Origin: Nelumbo lutea
Taxonomy: Eukaryota; Streptophyta; Magnoliopsida; Proteales; Nelumbonaceae
Length of the DNA stretch: 64,000 nt
NCBI GenBank assembly: GCA_022828595.1
Contig: JAKGHH010000001.1
Location: 207,693,348-207,757,347, forward strand
Direction: 5' to 3'
Shown here: positions 10,637 through 22,090 of the stretch, piece by piece
Position numbering within the stretch: position 1 is the first letter of the stretch
Layout: each line of letters opens with the position of its first letter
Position numbers and translations under genes: made by a program
Notes under the pieces: model-generated
Seen by the model: only the letters and a program-made list of their open reading frames with translations
What the model was told of the DNA's origin: nothing
The model's database searches: none

Positions 10637-11410
10637 ATGGGAATTGGGTTGGGAGCATTAGGAATGCCATTCTTCATTTGGTGTGAACAGTCCTTGCTCG
10701 GCGAACGTTACATTTTCTGGCGATTTCCGGTACGCCTGCTTCTCCGATAACTAAGATTCGGTGGGTTTTTGGATCACCTCAGCAGCTGACGCCGGTGATT
10801 TTGGAGTCGAGTGCTTTCCATAGCTTGACAGATACTCGATTCCCGAAGAGAAGGCCCAGTGACAAACCTCGAAGGAAAAGGGCCAGCTTAAGACCACCAG
10901 GTTTGTCTCTTAACACATCCACTTTGAATTAAACAAATTGAGAAAATGGACTCATTAGAGAGCATGAACTATGGCAGTTTGATAATTTATTTGGAGATTT
11001 TCTTCCACCCTCATCCCTTTTTGAGGAACTTTAGTCTCTACTTGCATGATCAGAAATGGAATTGCTCTAGTATTTAAGTGCCTAAGTTGGATTTCTTTCA
11101 GGGGGTTGAGTTTTCATTATTTCTTCTGGTAGACAGTTGTTTGTATCAAAACACCAAAGCTTAGGTCTGTATACAGTCCACCCCTCCCAAGGCCTAGGTA
11201 AATGGGTAAATGACCTTTGTCAGACATATTTTGTGTTCTTATTCGATACGACAAAGCTCTCAATTTTGTTAATCCTGATTTATTTAATCATGCAGACTCA
11301 TATGCCTGGGTTCAGCATACACCTGGTGAGCCAATATCTGTAAGTAGACCCAACAAAAGGAGTGTGAAGGGAAAGAATTAGAAAAAACGCATGAGGCTGA
11401 GGAGGGCGTT
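10637..11410 (+). pseudogene. Broken copy of a conserved plant gene of unknown function
   Basis: Two exons are recognisable. Exon 1 begins at ATG 10637 (MGIGLGALGMPFF), shifts frame near 10690, and continues to a basic segment (DKPRRKRASLRPP) ending at the donor after 10901. Exon 2 starts after the CAG at about 11292 and reads SYAWVQHTPGEPI. The RPNKRSVKG block follows, then a TAG where Glu is expected, then KKRMRLRRAFIL. This PYAWVQ-PGEPI plus basic KKRMR pattern belongs to a plant protein I recognise as conserved but cannot name. The lysine-rich C-terminal exon expected next is not visible downstream. Frameshift, stop and missing 3' end together indicate a pseudogene. Confidence 0.6.
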
Positions 11411-12407
11411 TATACTGGTCTGTGTTTCTTTCTCAAAAGCCTACCTAGCTTCTAATCTGATGCGTAGAAACTGATTTTTTTTTTCTTTTTTCTTTTTTTT
11501 TTGGGATGGGGGGGGGGTGTTAAGTTTTTCTATGTATGGATTCCAACTCATAATTACAGCATTTAGTTTGAAATTTCCTTTGTTACTTCATTTAACTTCC
11601 ATCATTTGTTTCCGTGTTCATCCATACCAACGAAGTCTCAATTTGCAAACCTTACTACACACCAATCCTCGATTAGCATTGTTTCATTTGTATATATTGC
11701 CTTTGAATCTTCATGCTTATTAGTTCAAGAAATCCTTTGCTTTTAGATGGCTATGTGCAGATGTATGATCCATTATTCTTGATAGGGTGTTGATATTTGT
11801 AAATTTTGAGGAGGTGCAAGGAAATGAACTTGGGAGAGATATTTCGACATTTAAAAATGTATCCAGGACGATATCTTCTTGTAGGATGTTATGCCTAGAC
11901 CTTAAAATGTTTTTGTATAGCTTCTGTCTTTTTCATGGATAAAATTTTCAGTTATCCATAGAAAAAGGGGGTTTCATCATCAATGCCATCTGATGCACAT
12001 CAAAATATATCATGCAAGCACTTGAGGATGTATTAATTGCAATAGGGAAGGAGAGACTAGGTTTATTGTATCTGAAATAGTGTTGCATGGACATGGACAC
12101 AGGAGTTGGAATCCATTGCATGCCCAAGAGTCTGATTCAGCAAGATGAGAAAAAATGGACTGAGAATATATATAGAAAAGTATACTATTAAAATGGTTCA
12201 TATTTTTTGACTTCTGACATTATATACCTGCAAAATGGGTCTAAAACTTTGCTTTTCTTAAATCTTACTAAGTAATGTTTGATTTGAAAATGACATTCAT
12301 TTTGTACATTAGCTGTTCATTTATGTTAAGTTAGCTAGGAGATAAAAAGGAAATGTGATGTACAAGTGTCCTACGAATACATTTAGGAAAGTCCATGCAA
12401 AACTGAT
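11411..12407. other. AT-rich DNA upstream of DIM1B exon 2
   Basis: No coding exon is recognised. It holds a poly-pyrimidine run and a G run (about 11474-11517). It may be the intron or promoter region of DIM1B; the missing first exon of that gene could lie here or farther left. Confidence 0.4.
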
Positions 12408-12640
12408 TTGAAGATACTCAGCTCAGCTGCAATCCCAACTATTTGGGTTGGCTACATGAATCCTGTCCAGCTATTCTGCTCTATCAAGGGCAATGTTTTC
12501 TGTCACACTGTAAGTCCTTTGTTCATTCTTACCACTTCCGCCCATGTCTTCTTTGGCCTTTCTCTTGTTCTTTTGGCACCTTGTACTTGCACCAAATCAT
12601 TCTGCATTGTGCAGTCATTAGTATGTAAAGATGACACCTT
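12408..12640 (-). mobile_element. RTE-type LINE, 3' end fragment
   Basis: On the minus strand this is the end of an RTE LINE: a protein segment before the TGGATTCATGTAGCC-like motif, then CCAACCCAAATAGTTGGG, the usual 3' UTR start of plant RTE elements. Parts match the copy at 23895-24096. It is heavily 5'-truncated and sits only about 90 bp before DIM1B exon 2. Confidence 0.7.
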
Positions 12641-12730
12641 ATGAATATCTTGTCCTATTCTTGCATGGTACCTTTAATTTGGCTTTCAATTGGGAATTCA
12701 TTTTTTTCCTTTTTTTCTTAATTTTTGAAG

Positions 12731-14006
12731 GAATCATTGTTCCAGGAGAAATGTCTTTCTACTAGCCTCACAGTTACCGGATTCCTCTCACGGAAACATT
12801 GTCTTCGACTACTAGGCACGACGCCAAGTCGTTACTATGTTCACAGGGATGACAATGATGAAGATGAGAGGAAAAGAAAGAGAGAAGGACAAGAAGGGTA
12901 TATATATTTCCACAAGAGCAGGGGTCAACACATTCTCACCAACCCACGAGTTCTTGACTCCATTGTTCGAAGGGCCGAGATTAGGCCCACTGATACAGTG
13001 CTTGAGATAGGGCCCGGAACTGGAAATCTCACTCTAAAGCTACTTGAGGTTGCTGAGAAAGTTTTTGCCGTTGAGATCGACAAACGGATGGTTGAAGTTC
13101 TCAACAATCGTGTTGCTGAATGTGGGCTTGAAGATCGACTCACCGTAAGATAATTGTTTATTATTCTACAAAATGTCTCAAAGAAACATATGAAGTTTTT
13201 ACAATGATAGAAAGAAGCTAATCAAGGATTGGGATTTTTAGGTTATATGTAAAGATGCGCTGAAGATGGATTTCCCTCCATTTGATCTTATTGTTGCCAA
13301 CATCCCTTATGGGATATCTTCACCTCTTATAGCGAAACTTGTATTTGGGGCCTACCCATTTCGAAGCGCCACACTTCTCCTTCAAAAAGAGTTTGCTCGA
13401 CGCCTGTTGGCGAATCCTGGTGATTCTGCTTTCAATCGATTGGCTGTGAATGTAAAGTTGGTTGCCGAGGTGGAATTCGTGATGGATGTAAGCAAGAAGG
13501 ACTTCATTCCTTGTCCAAAGGTCGATTCATCTGTTGTGAAGATTTGGCCGAAGACTAAGGTCCCTGATGTTGATATGCATGAATGGTGGGCTTTCACACG
13601 GACGTGTTTTAACAAGAAGAACAAGACATTGGGAGCTACTTTCAAGCAGAAGAAGAAAGTGGTTGAACTTTTGAGAAGGTCACAGATGATGGATTCCCGC
13701 AAAGACCATGTTGCCACTAGATACAATTATGATGACTATGATGACAAAGAAGAGCAAGAGGAGCAGAGCGATGGAGAACACTGTTTTCCATCCCCTTGCT
13801 CAGAAAAGGATTTGGTTTCTTTCAAAGAAATGATTGTTGAGGTTCTAAAGGCAGGTGGATTTGAAGCGAAGAGGCCTTCAAAACTATCTATCGAGGAATT
13901 GTTGCATCTGCTCTCGCTGCTCAACCAAGCTGGAATTTATTTTAATGATCGAACTAAAGGAAAGGATGTAAGCAATGAAGGATTTGTGGCATCTTATAGT
14001 CCTTAA
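12731..14006 (+). CDS. DIM1B: rRNA adenine dimethyltransferase, mitochondrial type (5' end missing)
   Basis: KsgA/Dim1 family enzyme that dimethylates two neighbouring adenines near the 3' end of small-subunit rRNA, using S-adenosylmethionine. Exons: about 12731-13144 and 13242-14006, with GTAAGA donor and TTTTAG acceptor, in frame (138 plus 254 codons). Visible motifs: KSRGQHILTNP, the SAM-binding EIGPGTGNLT, the ribose-binding VEIDKRM, the catalytic NIPYG, then FNRLAVNV and PKVDSSVVKI of the C-terminal domain, followed by an acidic patch (DDYDDKEEQEEQ) and a helical tail. An Arg/Ser-rich, acid-poor N-terminus and the tail match plant DIM1B, which is mitochondrial, rather than nucleolar DIM1A. 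No in-frame ATG precedes the core; a TAA lies at 12719-12721, so the start must be in an upstream exon not found here. The acceptor could also be at 12745. Confidence 0.93.
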
Positions 14007-14774
14007 ACAACAGTTTGCATTCTTTGTTGGTAAAAGCGGTGGAACTCGTACGCCTGATGGATGAATCTCAAATTTCAGTTTCTAGCCATTAGGAATATAG
14101 TTTACAAACTACAATGGGACCAAAGAGAGTGTGTGGAAATTGGACTCATCCAAAACATTGGGCTCACTAACTGGTTTAGTCCTTGGGCAAGTTTATGCAT
14201 TTCCTCTTCAAAGCAATATGAAATGAATCGTGATTCGTGAATGATAGTTTGGTTATTTTACGTAAATAGGTTTCGCTGCCTACTCATAAACTTGTATTAA
14301 TTGTTATTACGACTTTTGACTGTTTCTACTTTTCTAAGTGATTCTCAAATCCTAAGAGATCTTCTAGGCTAAAAATTGAAGTAACGAATTGGGTGTTGGA
14401 AGCACTCTCTAGTCTCCACCAGATTGAAAAAATATTCTGTATATGTAATAACTACATGAACCAAATGATATATAGATCATGGCTTCAAAAATCAGAATTT
14501 CTGGGTTATCAAGAAATTACTTCTTGAATTCTGAACAAGTTGAATGGGTTAGGGAAATTACATAAATCAAAACTGATTAGCAACACACCCAACTCTTCAG
14601 GACTTCAACAGGGCCAAGGAAAGAATCGAATTAAAAGATAAGGAAATAGAAAGAATTAATGATGAAATCTCTGTAGAATCTTTTGAGCTTGTTTCATCTT
14701 CAACATTTGGGTATTGGAATTAATCGAATATATCAAGATGATCTCAAGACAACCCATGTTCATGGCAAGTCTCA
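14007..14774. other. 3' flank of DIM1B and of the peptide gene
   Basis: Convergent 3' ends: DIM1B on +, the peptide gene on -. AT-rich, with no further coding signal. Confidence 0.4.
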
Positions 14775-15044
14775 TTATCGGCTGAAGCAATAGCGCCCGA
14801 AGTCGATAACTACACTGCGAAAGGCCGGTGGTGCAACAAGGACATGATCTGAAACTTTCTTGGATTTGATTGGACAGATGCCACCACCATTGTTGGGTCT
14901 GTTTGTACATCCTGAACGTTCAAAAGGTGTCGCTGGGCCTTGCTGGAGGGATTGATGCTGAAGCACTGTGTTTCTATCCAGAAGTCTTGTTGCCACAAGC
15001 GTTCGGAAAATTGAAAGCAAGATGATGAGAATGGTGGCAATCAT
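14775..15044 (-). CDS. Candidate small secreted cysteine peptide (89 aa)
   Basis: The 89-residue frame starts MIATILIILLSIF, a hydrophobic signal-peptide core, followed by VATRLLDRN as a likely cleavage area. The middle holds LQQGPATPFERSGCTNRP and a second Cys in GGGICPIKS. Two Cys around a Gly/Asn-rich loop after a GP-x-P segment resemble plant CTNIP/SCREW-like phytocytokine precursors, which are secreted and act on receptor kinases; this assignment is inference from a short motif. The tail APPAFRSVVIDFGRY is also family-like. The ATG is made of the first three bases of a hAT MITE (15042-15263); without the insertion the frame would read ATA and then TAA upstream. A longer in-frame start exists at 15122 inside the MITE. 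A TATA-like box lies at 15272-15283. Confidence 0.5.
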   Translation of the reverse strand: MIATILIILLSIFRTLVATRLLDRNTVLQHQSLQQGPATPFERSGCTNRPNNGGGICPIKSKKVSDHVLVAPPAFRSVVIDFGRYCFSR

Positions 15045-15263
15045 GGTTTTTAAAAATGAACCGGTGAGGGGTCCAGTTACCTGTTCAAATAGTCCGATCG
15101 TTCGATTCGAATGATCAGCCAAAACCGTTCGAATGATTAACCGGCAGATTCAGCGAGATTTACTGACCAAAATCAATAGTTTTGGAGGGAAAAAGTGGTT
15201 TTGGAGGAAAACGGAACCGGTCATTCCCAGTTTTGCCGGTCCGATCCAATTTTGAAAACAGTG
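15042..15263. mobile_element. hAT-type MITE with 8-bp target duplication
   Basis: 222 bp. The ends CATGGTTTTTAAAA and TTTTGAAAACAGTG are imperfect inverted repeats that continue into CCGG-rich arms. It is flanked by perfect GTGGCAAT copies at 15034-15041 and 15264-15271. An 8-bp duplication is typical of hAT transposition. It lies between the TATA box and the body of the peptide gene and provides that gene's present ATG. Confidence 0.85.
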
Positions 15264-15271
15264 GTGGCAAT

Positions 15272-15283
15272 TATTTATATATA
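15272..15283 (-). promoter_or_regulatory. TATA-like box for the peptide gene
   Basis: TATATATAAATA on the minus strand. Before the MITE inserted it lay within about 12 bases of the coding frame, so it was probably too close to be the original core promoter. With the MITE present it lies about 230 bp upstream of the ATG, which would suit a promoter. Confidence 0.35.
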
Positions 15284-17104
15284 ATGAAATAAGCCAAGCC
15301 AAGTCTTGTGTGTGATAAAACAATTGAATGAAAGACAGTAATTATATATACATCTGGGCCTAAAGCTTCTTCAAAATGGAAAGAAAAAGGAAATAGAGAA
15401 AATTTAGTGAAGTGTTTTGATAATTTAATACCTTCCGTCACCTGATTTAACGGTTGAGGGGGTATTTATCACAACGTAAAGGTTCAGGGGTCTATATTAC
15501 AAATTATAGAGTCAGCCTTTTTCACTGACCCCAACCCCTTAATACAAGGGGGTTCTTGTAATTTACCCTATTTATAAAAATGCCATTGACATATCAATAC
15601 AAAATAACTACATTGATCAACCAAAGTAAAAAAAAAAAAAAGACATCTTTGAAGTTCCAAGGTGAACGTGACATTCCTTCAATCCATCCTCAAATGGATG
15701 AGATCGGATTGGATTTCCTGCACTCGGTTTGCTATGTTCCACTTCCATTCACCTCATTACAATTACAAATTAGCTATACACAAAATTGGGGTTCCCTTGT
15801 GCGAATTTGAGAAACAATGTATTTTAACCCTGTTATTTCATTTGTTCTTGTTGATATTTCAAAAGCAAAACTATAAAATAAAATGAAGGAGATCTAGATT
15901 TATGATCAATGGGGAATTTATAAAATAAAGACTCCCAAATCTCAGATTGACGATGATATCATGGTGCTGTCACAAGTTTAGAGATTAGAAACATTACAGT
16001 TTGTAGAAACTACTCCAAATCCATTTCTAAGAACATATGTTTCTCTAATATATTTCTAACATCGAATAAAATCCTGGTATGGGGTTCTCCGGCTTTTTTC
16101 ACCACCAGAATTAGGGGGAATCGGAAGCCAAAACCATTGATCACGATTGGTTAATTTTAGGGTCTAAGGTTAAGAGGATGTCTACCATTGAGTATTGACC
16201 ACGGCAAACCTGGTTCGTAAACCACTAGATACTCTAGTAGAGATGGGAAAAGATTGATGTATGGGGCTGATAATCCGAGAATACTTCAATTATATCAAAA
16301 TCCCACAACACCCATCCTCTGTAGCAATACTGCAAGTGATGTCACAAGTCATCGAGTTCATCATGGTGGAATACTTTGTTTGCGCACAACGGCACAAGTT
16401 GTTCCTGCCATGGTTTTTTAGCTTCTGGAGATAGGAATGGAGGAGAGGGAAGAAGAAAGAGAGGACGAAAAGAGAAAAAAGGAAGAAGAAAGAAAAGATA
16501 GAGAGAAGTCGATAGAGAAGGAGAACATGAGGTATTGGTGAAGCTTCCCGATGCTCTCTGGTTGTTGAGTTGGGGAAGAAGATGAATAGACTCCTTTTTT
16601 TCACCTTATTTTAGTTTAAAAAAATGTTACGGTAACTTTCATTTTCTTCTGCATGTGAGTTGGGGTATCCATGTGAACTTACTACATATTTCAATCGAGT
16701 CCGGATCTCCTGCCCGTACAAACTCTGCCCACTTTTACCCACATAAAATCGCAGTTACACATGGATAACATCTCATCCTCTTACATAGTATTATGCATGG
16801 TGAGATGCTCCCAATTCATGGGGGTAGTGTGTTGTGGGTAGACGTGGGCAGAGTTCTTGTGGGCAGGTGATTCGGTGTCGTTCCAATTTGGTTTGAAGTG
16901 CACACCTGCACATACCAAACTGAGTACAGGAAATCCAAGTCTAGGTTCCAAATGGATGGGTAATTCTAAAAACATAACCAATTATCTTGGGAGTCTGAAT
17001 TTGCTCCTCACAAAATGCTCCTCATACCAACCTTACATCCCAACTGCATTGGGAACATTGACAACGAACATGTATGAAACATGGGGGAGATGTTCTCAAT
17101 GCGA
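15284..17104. other. Intergenic DNA, no gene seen
   Basis: AT-rich. 16440-16520 is a purine-rich low-complexity run of GAA/GGA type. 15430-15545 looks like dispersed repeat DNA without clear ends. No gene model was supported. Confidence 0.4.
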
Positions 17105-17227
17105 GCTGCAATTAGGGGTGTGAGAACTGAACTAAACCGAACCGACCCTATATGCTTTAAGTAATTACTAAGTAGTCCCTATTCAACCCTACTCTTCTAC
17201 TCCCTATCATAATTAACTTTAAATTTA

Positions 17228-18012
17228 AGTAAAGTTATTTATTAATTTTTTGGGTTCAGCAAGCATTGATGTGAAGGAGTCTTGGAAATTGGAATGGACA
17301 TACATGCTGGATTTTTTAAGTATTCACTCTTCAATTTTGGAAAGAGAAAAAAGAGAGGTTAAATAAAGTTATTTATTACCATTGTTAGTTTATTTATTAC
17401 ATTTTTGGGTTTTGCAAGCATTTAGAGGTGTCCATGAAAAACTAAAAAACCAAAAAGTCGAACCGAACCGATCAATTTGGAATTTTTGAAAAACTAAAGG
17501 ACCAGTTCGATTTTCGGTTAACCTACAAAAACTGGAAATTAACTGAACCGACTGGTATATGTATATTACATATATATTTTTAATATATGTCACATATTTT
17601 CTATATATTATATATATATATATATATATTCATTATATATATATAAGTATATACTTATATTATATTTATAATAATCTATTTATAAATATAATATATATCA
17701 TTTATTATGTATAATATAATATTATACATATATCTATATAAGATATATTATAAATATAAAAAATCGAAAAATCGAAGAATCGAACTGATCAAAAACCAAA
17801 ACCGGCGGACCGGTTAACTTGGTTTCAGTTTGGAGAAATGGAAAAAATGGTACTATTAGTTCGATTTGCAAAAATTGCTCATGGTTCGTTTAACCAAACT
17901 GTGGACACCCCTACAAGCATTGCTGTCAAGTACTCTTGGAAATTGGAATTGAGAGACAACTATTGGAGTCTTCACTCTTTAGTTTTGAAAAGAGAAAAAA
18001 AGAGAGGTTAAA
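17228..18012 (+). repeat. Diverged tandem duplication, second copy split by a MITE
   Basis: About 140 bp occurs at 17228-17370 and again at about 17387-17422 plus 17922-18012. Shared blocks include GCAAGCATTG, CTTGGAAATTGGAAT and AAAAAGAGAGGTTAAATAAA. The MITE at 17423-17913 interrupts copy two, so the duplication came first. Confidence 0.7.
17423..17913. mobile_element. hAT-type MITE, inner of a nested pair
   Basis: 491 bp with ends TAGAGGTGTCCATG and GTGGACACCCCTA and perfect 8-bp target duplications CAAGCATT at 17415-17422 and 17914-17921. The arms contain AACCGAACCGA-type repeats. The middle (about 17560-17760) is an AT/TA low-complexity tract. Confidence 0.85.
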
Positions 18013-18159
18013 TAAACCAACTAGACCGATAAACCGACCCTTTTGTTTCAAGGTCGATTGGTTTCAATTTAGTCAATAAAAAAACCTACTATGTTGGATC
18101 AGTTGAAGAAAATGACTCAAATCGACCCAACCCAACCTGTGAACACTCCTAATTGCAAT

Positions 18160-18798
18160 GTGTGTGAGGAGCAAACCTACATTCTTATCTCAAGGTTGAC
18201 ACAAAGGTCATATATGTTCTTGTACAAACCCGTTCATGGGATCGGGCTGGACTTTGCCTCTTCACTAATAGAACATGTTTAGGCTTGAGCCCGAGACTAT
18301 CGGGCTTAGATCTTGACTCTCCGAGAGCTTGAAGTATAACCGGGAAATTGATAAAAAATTGTATCTTTATTGTTTACTCAACAACAAAATTGATTTATTT
18401 ATATTAAACTACCTCAAAACCCAAAAAATATTGAAAGATCTCATTATGACTTGAAAAAAAGAAGAGGAACAAAGAAAAAAAATAAAGTATTTTTATTATA
18501 TAAAATATTATTTGGGCTCAACTTGGATTAGGGCCATGCTTTTTTGAGAAAGCTTGAGCTTGGTCTAAAAAAAGTTAGGTGTAGTGTTTTAGGCCTAAGC
18601 CTAAGTCCATGGGCCTAAAATCATGTCCAAGCTCGAGAAAATGGTCTAGGCCGGACTGGCCTATCGGACTACCTAACCCAGGATATTATCGTCCAGTGTT
18701 CGGATATGGTCCTCCCTCTTAATACACGATCCCAACAGATATTGCACCCGAAAACAGATCCAAACTCTCCCTCTCTCCCCAACAGACATTCCCCTTTT
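18160..18798. other. Intergenic DNA, repeat-like
   Basis: Contains a GGGCTC/GGCCTA-rich stretch (about 18520-18670) resembling the arms of the hAT elements nearby, but no bounded element. No gene is seen. Confidence 0.4.
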
Positions 18799-19474
18799 TA
18801 GGGGTGTAACTTGGGTGGGCCCAACCCGAGCCCAAACTGGCCTAGCCGAAAATTTTACTTGGGCTAGGTTAGGTATATGTAAAATTTGCATATATATATA
18901 TATATATTTACATATATACATGAACATATGTATACATATTTGGGTTCGACTAGATATGATATCATAAAAACGTCTAACTAGTCAACTGGAATCATAAACA
19001 TGGTAGCCCATTAGGTGTTATTTATCAAAATTCATGGGTGGGTTTTGATTGGCCAAAACTCTTTCCATACGATATCTTTTCCACATCATAGATTTTTTCC
19101 AGGGTTCGACTATGATATCAAAAAGATATGATATATAAAAATCTTTTGATGAGCCAACTAGAATCATAAACGTGATAACCGGGAAGGTGTTATTTATCAA
19201 AATTCATATGGATTTTAATTGGTCAAAACTCTTCCCATACCATATCTTTTCTGCATCATAGATTTTCCTTATATATATATATAATTTTAGAACTGATTTA
19301 TTGACTAACTCAAGCAGGGCCAAGGGCCTAGGGCCGAATTCAACTTGAATGCATCAAATTAAAATAAAGACCAAATTTAAATTAGAAAAATCGGACTTCA
19401 CCTCGGACTCCGTCTTAAGCTCAAATTTTAGGTCGGGCCCGAATTGACCATAAACCCTGCCCAATCCACCCCTA
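18799..19474. mobile_element. hAT-type MITE with internal tandem duplication
   Basis: About 676 bp. Ends TAGGGGTGTAACTTGGG and CCAATCCACCCCTA are inverted. The flanks are CCTTTTT on both sides, a duplication that cannot be delimited because of the T run. The right half (19275-19474) matches 55195-55391, so the two belong to one family. Confidence 0.65.
18945..19268 (+). repeat. Two tandem units of about 160 bp inside the MITE
   Basis: 18945-19104 and 19105-19268 share TTCGACTA, ATCATAAAC, GGTGTTATTTATCAAAATTC and CATCATAGATTTT. The copies have diverged by substitutions and small indels. Confidence 0.75.
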
Positions 19475-19559
19475 CCTTTTTTTTTGTCTCTACCCAGTAG
19501 GCCAGTACCCACCACCCACACGAGCCGTCTTAAGAGTGACAAAGACCCTGAGAAATAGG

Positions 19560-19921
19560 GTCCTCCTAAATTTTTTCTCCGTAGTTTCTTTTATAGCCTC
19601 CTAAATTCCTTCTCCCTGATCCATTTTCATCAATCCAACTTTTGAGTGAGACTCTGAGAGAGGTTGCTTCCAAAGCTGGTAATTGGTAAAGCTTAATTTG
19701 TACATTATTACATCAACGTTGTTTTTATATGGAGATTTTGATAAAATGAATATTGGTAATTTTCAGATAATTTAAGGTAAATAATAAAATTCCTCTCTCC
19801 TTCCCTTCTGTTATTAGTTTATTACAGTCAGCCGAGGATTTGGATCTGGCCGCTTCGGTTACTCAAATCTCCGGTAACCGACATTGGCAGAAACCCCGGG
19901 TTTCAGAACTCGGAAAACGCC
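19560..19921 (+). promoter_or_regulatory. COG1 promoter and leader region
   Basis: Directly upstream of the COG1 ATG. A possible leader intron runs from the GTAATT at 19679 to the TTATTACAG ending near 19828, giving a leader exon around 19620-19678 and a second leader part before the ATG. There is no convincing TATA box. The intron is inference from splice consensus. Confidence 0.4.
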
Positions 19922-22090
19922 ATGAGAGTAACTGTGAGGTCTAGCGAAGATGCAGTTAGCGGAACCAAAGATGCCGAGTCACTCTTCCGAGGGAAGCCGA
20001 TCTCTGAAATCCGAAAAGTGGAGGCGGCAACTAAGAAGGAGATTGAAGAGAAGAAAGAAGAGCTCCGACAACTCATCGGAAACCGGTATCGCGATCTAAT
20101 CGATTCCGCGGACTCTATTGTTCACATGAAAGCTTCATGCGAGTCGATCTCATCCAACATTTCCATGATTGACCAAGGAATTCGTTCGCTCTCTGCCGCC
20201 GCCGCCGCTGATACTCCTAAATTAAGCACTAATCCGGCAAGGGCCAGAGTTTACGGGATTGCCAGCCGTGTCAAATACCTCGTCGATACGCTGGAGAACA
20301 TATGGGGTTGTCTGGATGAGTCAATGTTTCTAGAGGCCTCCGCTAGGTACCTTTGGGCTAAGGAGGTTCACGACATTATGGTGAGTAGAGGTGCGGATAG
20401 GGATTTTTTGTCGAATTTTCCGTTGCTTAAGCACCAGTGGCAGATCGTCGAGAGCTTCAAGGGTCAAATTTCACAGAGGAGCCGGGAGAGATTGATGGAT
20501 TCTGGACTCGGCGTTGGAGCTTATGCGGATGCTCTGGCTGCTGTTGCTGTCATTGATGAGCTCGACCCGAAGCAAGCTCTGCGTCTGTTCCTTGATTCGA
20601 GAAGGTCGTGGATCTCTCAGAGATTAGGTGCCTGTGTGACTGGTAATTGTGATTCTGGTTCTGTAATTCTGCTCTTTTGTGAAATCGTGAGGATAATTCA
20701 GGTTAGTCTAGGACAAGTAGGGGAACTGTTTCTGCAAGTTTTGAATGACATGCCTTTATTTTATGAAACTATATTGAGTTCACCACCCGATTCTCAATTG
20801 TTTGGGGGAATACCAAATCCCGAGGAGGAGGTGAGATTATGGAAATTGTTTAGGGAGGAACTTGAGTCTGTGATGGTGATGCTTGATCGGGATTTCATTT
20901 CTCAAGCTTGTTCAACTTGGTTGAGGAATTGTGGTGAAGAGATTGTTAGTAAGATAAATGGGAAGTATTTGATTGATGTCATTGGGAGTGGGCAAGAACT
21001 TGCATCGGCTGAGAGACTGATCCGAGATACATTGGATAGTCGGGAGGTTCTGGAAGGGAGTTTGGATTGGCTGAGGTGTGTTTTTGGTTCTGAGATCGAG
21101 TCACCTTGGAACAGAGTCCGGGAACTTCTTTTGGCAAATAATGAAGATCTTTGGGATGAAATATTTGAGGATGCTTTTGTTCGGAGGATGAAAGATATTG
21201 TTGACTCAGGATTCAAGGACTTGAGCACATTTATTAACATAAGGGATTCGATTCGAGCCATTTCACTTTCAGAAGAGCAGATTGGTTTCCTGGCATACTT
21301 GAATAGACCTTCTACAGGTGGTGGGGTGTGGTTTTTGGAGTCAAACACTAAAAAGTGTGGCACAGGATCTAGGTTTGAAGCAACAGTAAATGAGAATGAT
21401 TTCCGCAGCTGTCTCAATGCCTATTTTGGACCTGAAGTTAGTCAAATTAGATATACAGTAGATAGTAGATGCCAGACTGTTTTGGAGGATTTGCTGTGCT
21501 TCTTAGAATCCCAAAAGGCAGCTATAAGGTTGAAGGAGCTAGCACCATATCTACAAGATAAATGTTATGAAAGCATTTCAACCATACTTAAGGGACTTGA
21601 ACATGAGGTTGAACACTTGTCTGCATTTCTAGATGAAGGAAGTAAGGGACCAGGCTCTGAGCCACCAGCTATAATTGTTGAGAGATCTCTATTCATTGGA
21701 AAACTCTTGTATGCATTACAGAATCACTCTAGTCATATACCACTGATACTTGGTTCTCCAAGGCAATGGGCCAATAAAACAGTAAGTGCTGTTTTTGGCA
21801 AGTTACCATCTATTTTAAGGCCATCTAGTGTGACCCTTGATTCCCCTATTTATGATAATATCAAAAGGCAAATGCTCAATAGCCCTAGAAAAACTTCATT
21901 GGCTACTGCTGCAATCTTTGGGCTAAATGACAATACCCATCCACGATTTGAAGAACTTAGCATGTTTTCACAAGATCTTTGCATTAGGGCTCACAACTTG
22001 TGGATATTGCGGGTGTCCGATGAGTTAGCAGTTATACTGCACAGGGATCTAAAAAGTGATGATGCATTATCTGCAACAACTTCTTTGAGA
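19922..22090 (+). CDS. COG1: COG1 exon 1 (codons 1-723)
   Basis: Carries about two thirds of the protein, including the Vps51-like N-terminal helices that contact other lobe-A COG subunits in known complexes. It ends at [11 protein letters not shown] before GTAAGT, phase 0. The ATG at 19922 is the first in frame after the leader, and the [11 protein letters not shown] start is typical of plant COG1. Confidence 0.95.

Larger units (their letters stand above)
17113..18151. mobile_element. hAT-type element, outer of a nested pair
   Basis: Ends TAGGGGTGTGAGAAC and GTGAACACTCCTA form an inverted pair with CCGAACCGACC-like arms inside. The flanking 8-mers GCTGCAAT (17105-17112) and ATTGCAAT (18152-18159) agree at six of eight positions, fitting an old target duplication. 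Inside are a tandem duplication and a younger MITE. No transposase coding is seen. Confidence 0.65.

Noticed and set aside
10300..15545. Possible repeat family shared by 10300-10445 and 15430-15545
   Set aside because: Only loose similarity by eye; no ends or target duplications.
16290..16604. 104-codon frame on -
   Set aside because: Ser/Phe/Leu low complexity from a purine-rich tract on +; no homology or promoter.
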